9,235 bases of DNA, taken from assembly GCA_964361435.1 (NCBI GenBank), contig CAYIAN010000021.1, forward strand, positions 1 to 9,235, read 5' to 3'. The number at the start of each line of letters is the position of its first letter. Positions within the stretch are counted from its first letter, which is position 1. The notes below the pieces were generated by a model, which made no database searches, was not told the DNA's origin, and was given only the letters and a program-made list of their open reading frames with translations. This document shows, in pieces, positions 5,727-9,235 of this stretch. Made by a program: the position numbers and the translations under genes. The stretch comes from GWA2-46-10 sp964361435 (GTDB lineage: Bacteria; Patescibacteriota; Minisyncoccia; UBA6257; Colwellbacteraceae).

Positions 5727-6275
5727 ATGGCGAAAATTGACCTTGGCAAATATTTCGCTCCCAAAGTGATAGTCAATCTATCCGTGCTCTTTGGTTTTTT
5801 GGTCTTCATTGTCATGATCTTGTCCTTTCTGGGAAAAGAGATTAAAGACAAAGCCCAACAGATCCAAGACCAAAGAACGGAAATTGGATCGCGTATTAAT
5901 TCCATCTCAAAACTTGCGGATCTGAGCGCCACGGCCAAAGAGGTTCAACCGGCCCTTGATGAATTGAACTCCTTGCTTCCTAAAAGAGATGAGTTAGTCA
6001 TATTTCCCAGGTACATAAACACCCTAGCTACTGAAAGTGGCGTAGATGAGCACTTTAGCTTCAATGGAGGAGAGGTGAGCCCAGCAGGGGCCGAAGCTGG
6101 TTACAGCGCCTTTACGCTCTCGATCACGGGACCGTACGCCAATGTTATGGCTTTCCTGGAAGAGTTGGAGAAGGGGAACTTTGTAATAAGAGTGGAGGGT
6201 TTGGATGTTACAATTCAAACAGGTAGCGCATCCTTTAAGGCCGATATTCAGGGATTAATATTCTTCCGTGATTAA
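5727..6275 (+). CDS. PilO-like type IV pilus assembly membrane protein
   Basis: The 182-residue protein has a short cytoplasmic N-terminus, one transmembrane helix (about 14-36, VIVNLSVLFGFLVFIVMILS), a predicted coiled coil (about 38-85) with LDELNSLLPKRDEL, and a C-terminal ferredoxin-like region (ITGPYANVMAFLEELE, then FVIRVEGLDV). This arrangement is that of PilO, which forms the inner-membrane alignment complex with PilM, PilN and PilP. PilM and PilN are not in the window, so the assignment rests on architecture and the LLP...P...L and FLxxLE features. It is divergent from dprA across about 31 AT-rich bases. A weak promoter candidate is TTGTAT (5685-5690) and TAATAT (5708-5713). It overlaps the next gene by 8 bp. 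Confidence 0.7.
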   Translation: MAKIDLGKYFAPKVIVNLSVLFGFLVFIVMILSFLGKEIKDKAQQIQDQRTEIGSRINSISKLADLSATAKEVQPALDELNSLLPKRDELVIFPRYINTLATESGVDEHFSFNGGEVSPAGAEAGYSAFTLSITGPYANVMAFLEELEKGNFVIRVEGLDVTIQTGSASFKADIQGLIFFRD

Positions 6276-6510
6276 AACGCAAGGAAAGATTAAATCTGGT
6301 TTTGATGGGTGGCTCTTGGCGGCCTCAGTTACTCTCACCGTAATAATGATAGTAGTTACTATCTCTTTAATAGTTTTTCTAAGTAATAATTTGTTTAAAG
6401 CTTTTGTTCCCAAGGAAAATGGTGAATCGGATTTGAAGTTTGACTTGGAGGGGTATCAACAAGTATTGAAAGCTCTGAACCGCACTCCAGCTGTAATAAA
6501 TATCGAGTAA
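6268..6510 (+). CDS. Small single-helix membrane protein, function unknown
   Basis: I do not recognise the family. The 80-residue protein starts at GTG 6268, overlapping the end of the PilO-like gene by 8 bp, which suggests translational coupling. It has a basic N-terminus (KTQGKIKSG), one strong transmembrane helix at about 15-39 and a short acidic tail (DLKFDLEGYQQVLKALN). The topology and position suggest a partner of the PilO-like protein in the pilus inner-membrane complex, but this is inference from the neighbour only. Confidence 0.7.
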   Translation: MIKTQGKIKSGFDGWLLAASVTLTVIMIVVTISLIVFLSNNLFKAFVPKENGESDLKFDLEGYQQVLKALNRTPAVINIE

Positions 6511-6553
6511 CTCTTGCCTACGAAGCCCTCTTTGACTAATACTTCTAGGGAAG

Positions 6554-8266
6554 ATGGCAAAAGACAGACAGGTTAGTAAAGCTAACAAAAAAACTCCTTT
6601 CGGGCAGACAACTCCCCTTATTGAAAAGGCATACGTTTTTGCGAGCAAAGCGCACTTGGGACACAAGAGAAAAAACGGTGAACCTTATATCAATCACTGC
6701 ATTGAAACGGCGCGTACCCTTATTGATTGGAAATTGGATGAGAGCACAATAGCCGCCGGTCTTTTACACGATGTAGTGGAAGACACCCCGGCTACGGAAG
6801 CAGAACTCAAAGCGGAGTTTGGAGAGGAAGTTTCTTCCTTGGTGGATGGAGTCACCAAAATTAGCCACGTCAAGTACCGCGGACACGAACGTCAGGTGGA
6901 AAATCTACGTAAAATGATCCTTGCTATGGCACAGGATCTAAGGGTGCTACTTATAAAATTAGCCGATAGACTACACAATATGCGCACCCTAGACGCTCTG
7001 CCTGCGCCAAAGCGTGCCCGCATCGCTCTAGAAACCATGGATATTTACGCCCCTTTGGCATACAGACTAGGAATGCAAAAGATCAGCGGCGAGCTTGAGG
7101 ATCTAGCCTTCCCTTATACTTACCCTAGTGAGTACCGTTGGCTCATTAAAAAGCTGGAGTACCGATACGAGTCCATGGAAAAGTACCTAGACCGCATTCG
7201 CCCTTCAGTAGAGAAGGCCCTTAAAGAAGCAGGGGTAGAAGTGGTATCACTGGATTACAGAGCCAAACGTTACGCTAGTCTATACCGAAAACTTTTAAGA
7301 TATGAAATGGACATAGATCGAGTATATGATCTGGTTGCTTTTCGCATTATTGTAAAAAATGTTGAGGATTGTTACGCCACATTGGGGGTAATCCACAACC
7401 TTTGGACCCCTATGCCCGGGCGCATCAAGGATTACATAGCTATCCCGAAACCAAATGGATACAGGAGTATCCACACAACGGTTATTTGCGTAGACAACCG
7501 TTTAGTTGAATTTCAGATACGCACCGAGCAGATGCACCGTGAATCTGAAAACGGTATCGCTGCTCACTGGGCGTACGAAGAGAGCAAGGGCACCAAAAAT
7601 TATACCCGTAAAAAGGCTATCAAGGCTGCCTCTCAGGAAATCAAGTGGGTGGAACAGCTACGCTCCTGGCAAAATGAAACTACCAACTCCGAAGGATTTA
7701 TCGACTCTTTAAAAGTAGACTTTTTGAAAGACCGCATTTTTGCCATCACTCCAAGGGGAGATGTTATTGACCTTCCTCAGGGTGCCACACCTATAGATTT
7801 TGCCTACCACATTCACTCACAAATTGGCAATCAGTGCATAAGCGCCAAAGTGAATGGGGATATAGCTCCCCTGGATTACAAACTTAAATCCAGCGATATC
7901 GTAGAAATCATGACCCAAAAGGGCAAGAAGCCCTCATCCGATTGGTTAAACTTTGCCATCACCAGCAACGCGCGGAATCAAATAAAAAATGCCCTCAAAG
8001 GTACACGCCACAATTTGCGTATCGAGCGAAAAGTACACGTGGAGCTTAGGGTAACCGCCATTAATCGTATGGACTTGCTCAATGATATAACCGGCATCAT
8101 ATCTCGATCTCATGTCAACGTTACCAAAGTACAATCTGAACCCAAACGAGGGGTACAATTCGTCAAAATAGTTTGTGAGACCAATGATAAAACAAAAATC
8201 ATGAAGTTGATCATCAAAATTAAGGCCCTAAAGGAAGTTAAAAAGGTTGACTACCGTTTTGTTTGA
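6554..8266 (+). CDS. rel: Rel-type (p)ppGpp synthetase/hydrolase, shortened C-terminal region
   Basis: This enzyme makes and degrades the stringent-response alarmone. The HD hydrolase domain is intact: R39, H48, H72-D73, E76-D77 and D138. The synthetase domain has RAKRYASLYRK (236-246), DLVAFRI, GRIKDYIAIPKPNGYRSIH and EFQIRT with catalytic E319. The RxKD loop (R290-I-K-D293) is the form found in bifunctional enzymes, unlike ExDD of monofunctional RelA. A TGS domain spans about 394-455 and an ACT domain about 496-570. Only about 40 residues separate TGS and ACT, so the helical and zinc-finger/RIS regions of typical homologues of about 730 residues are missing. The ATG follows GGGAAG. Its 3' end overlaps parB convergently by 29 bp. 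Confidence 0.95.
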   Translation: MAKDRQVSKANKKTPFGQTTPLIEKAYVFASKAHLGHKRKNGEPYINHCIETARTLIDWKLDESTIAAGLLHDVVEDTPATEAELKAEFGEEVSSLVDGVTKISHVKYRGHERQVENLRKMILAMAQDLRVLLIKLADRLHNMRTLDALPAPKRARIALETMDIYAPLAYRLGMQKISGELEDLAFPYTYPSEYRWLIKKLEYRYESMEKYLDRIRPSVEKALKEAGVEVVSLDYRAKRYASLYRKLLRYEMDIDRVYDLVAFRIIVKNVEDCYATLGVIHNLWTPMPGRIKDYIAIPKPNGYRSIHTTVICVDNRLVEFQIRTEQMHRESENGIAAHWAYEESKGTKNYTRKKAIKAASQEIKWVEQLRSWQNETTNSEGFIDSLKVDFLKDRIFAITPRGDVIDLPQGATPIDFAYHIHSQIGNQCISAKVNGDIAPLDYKLKSSDIVEIMTQKGKKPSSDWLNFAITSNARNQIKNALKGTRHNLRIERKVHVELRVTAINRMDLLNDITGIISRSHVNVTKVQSEPKRGVQFVKIVCETNDKTKIMKLIIKIKALKEVKKVDYRFV

Positions 8267-9200
8267 AGAACTTCTTCAAAACTGCGTTTAGCTCTTCTTG
8301 GGAATAAAAGTTAATCACGATTTTGCCACTTTTTCCATCTCTCATTACTTCCACCTTGGTTCCTAGAAATTCTTCTAACTGCTCTTGGAGCGCTCTGGTC
8401 TCTACATCTGCAAAAGAATTTTCCTTTTCCCCATTTCCTGTATTAATCGATGTATTCTTAACCTTGCGAATTCTTGATTCTAACTGGCGTACGCTTAAAT
8501 TGTCCTTTAGAATCTCGGCAAAAATAGAACTTTGGAGTTTGGGATCTTCGAGGGACAAAAGCACTCTACCCTGACTCTCGTTTATCTTTCCCTCCGCTAC
8601 CGCGTTCTGAATTTCAGAAGGGAGGCTGAGGAGGCGTACTGTATTGGATACCGATTCTCTACTTTTCCCGAGCTTGCTGGCAATTTCTCTTTGAGTCATA
8701 CCGAATTCATCCTGCAGTCTCGCCATGGCTCTCGCTGATTCTATGGCATTTAAATCCGTGCGCTGGATATTCTCTATAACGGCCATTTCCAACTTCTCAA
8801 CGTCCAGCGCAGCGTTTCGTACAATCACGGGGACTGTCGGAAGCCCCAATATCTTGGCTGCTTTAAGCCTCCTCTCTCCGGCAATCAATTCGTATCGCAC
8901 GCTCTGGCCGGAATCGATTTCTTCCTCAATCTTTGAAACAATTAAGGGTTGCAAGATGCCAAACTCGCGAATGGAGTTGGCTAGTTCTCTGAGGCCCTCT
9001 TCATCAAAGTGTCTGCGAGGTTGATGGGGGTTTGGGTCTATCTTCTCGAGCTCAATATGAAAAATTCTATCTCCTGTTTTTATATTCTGCTTTGAAGACC
9101 CCTGGGGCTGGGGTTTAATCACGGAGGGCAACTGAAAAGAAAATGATTGACTTAAATCCACCGGTTGTTTCTTGGGGATACCCCCTGTTACATCCGGCAA
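8238..9200 (-). CDS. parB: ParB/Spo0J chromosome-partitioning protein (5' end may lie outside the window)
   Basis: ParB is a CTPase that binds parS sites and spreads on DNA for chromosome segregation with ParA. The N-terminal domain shows IDPNPHQPRRHFDEE (54-68), GILQPLIV and the CTP-binding GERRLKAAKILG (108-119). ENIQRTDLN (143-151) and a helix-turn-helix (about 168-190, MTQREIASKLGKSRESVSN) follow. The C-terminal dimerisation region spans about 265-318. The frame is open to the right edge (9235), so the true start may lie outside. Within the window TTG at 9200 is the candidate, with AGGAGG about 14 bases upstream, which is long. ParA is not seen and may be encoded upstream. The last 29 bp overlap the convergent rel. 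Confidence 0.93.
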   Translation of the reverse strand: MPDVTGGIPKKQPVDLSQSFSFQLPSVIKPQPQGSSKQNIKTGDRIFHIELEKIDPNPHQPRRHFDEEGLRELANSIREFGILQPLIVSKIEEEIDSGQSVRYELIAGERRLKAAKILGLPTVPVIVRNAALDVEKLEMAVIENIQRTDLNAIESARAMARLQDEFGMTQREIASKLGKSRESVSNTVRLLSLPSEIQNAVAEGKINESQGRVLLSLEDPKLQSSIFAEILKDNLSVRQLESRIRKVKNTSINTGNGEKENSFADVETRALQEQLEEFLGTKVEVMRDGKSGKIVINFYSQEELNAVLKKFFKQNGSQPF

Positions 9201-9235
9201 GCGAAACTCAATCTCCTCCTCGGGTCCGTCACCTT

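Noticed and set aside
5696..5938. The longer DprA start at 5938
   Set aside because: That extension lies antisense within the PilO-like gene and has no DprA-like sequence.

Overview
The window looks like one scaffold from an uncultivated, small-genome bacterium, most likely Candidate Phyla Radiation (Patescibacteria). That placement is an inference from three things: a short Rel protein without its usual regulatory C-terminal region, a minimal DprA, and a diversity-generating retroelement (DGR) with a small target protein. No marker for taxonomy is present. A run of 10 N and a poly-G block at 1139-1243 mark a metagenomic assembly join.

Left third (1-2916): a DGR bounded by tRNA-Val(CAC) at 1-71 and tRNA-Ile(GAT) at 2923-2996, both on the minus strand. 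In minus-strand order it contains: a sigma70-type promoter (2886-2914); a 61-nt hairpin leader; a 198-residue target protein (2118-2714) whose last 40 residues are encoded by the variable repeat VR (2125-2243); a strong hairpin/terminator (2049-2110); an upstream region with a palindrome; the template repeat TR (1678-1796); and the reverse transcriptase (112-1123). The accessory gene avd lies between TR and the reverse transcriptase but on the plus strand. TR and VR align without gaps over 119 bp with 10 differences, and all 10 are at adenines of the TR coding strand, which is the signature of DGR mutagenic retrohoming. The reverse transcriptase is broken by a 7-bp tandem duplication just before the YADD catalytic motif. 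Removing one copy restores a 334-residue protein.

Middle (3025-5728): topA (DNA topoisomerase I) and dprA on the minus strand in the common dprA-topA order, with tRNA-Ile just downstream. Divergent from dprA is a plus-strand pair: a PilO-like type IV pilus inner-membrane protein and a small one-helix membrane protein of unknown function. Right end (6554-9235): a bifunctional-type rel (ppGpp synthetase/hydrolase) on the plus strand, converging with and overlapping parB (chromosome partitioning), which may run off the window edge.

The DGR is the most interesting system here. RT plus Avd would reverse-transcribe the TR RNA with adenine errors and write the copy into VR, diversifying a C-type-lectin-like surface on the target. 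The antisense position of avd, its head-to-head overlap with RT, the RT frameshift and the long leader hairpin are unusual details worth checking.
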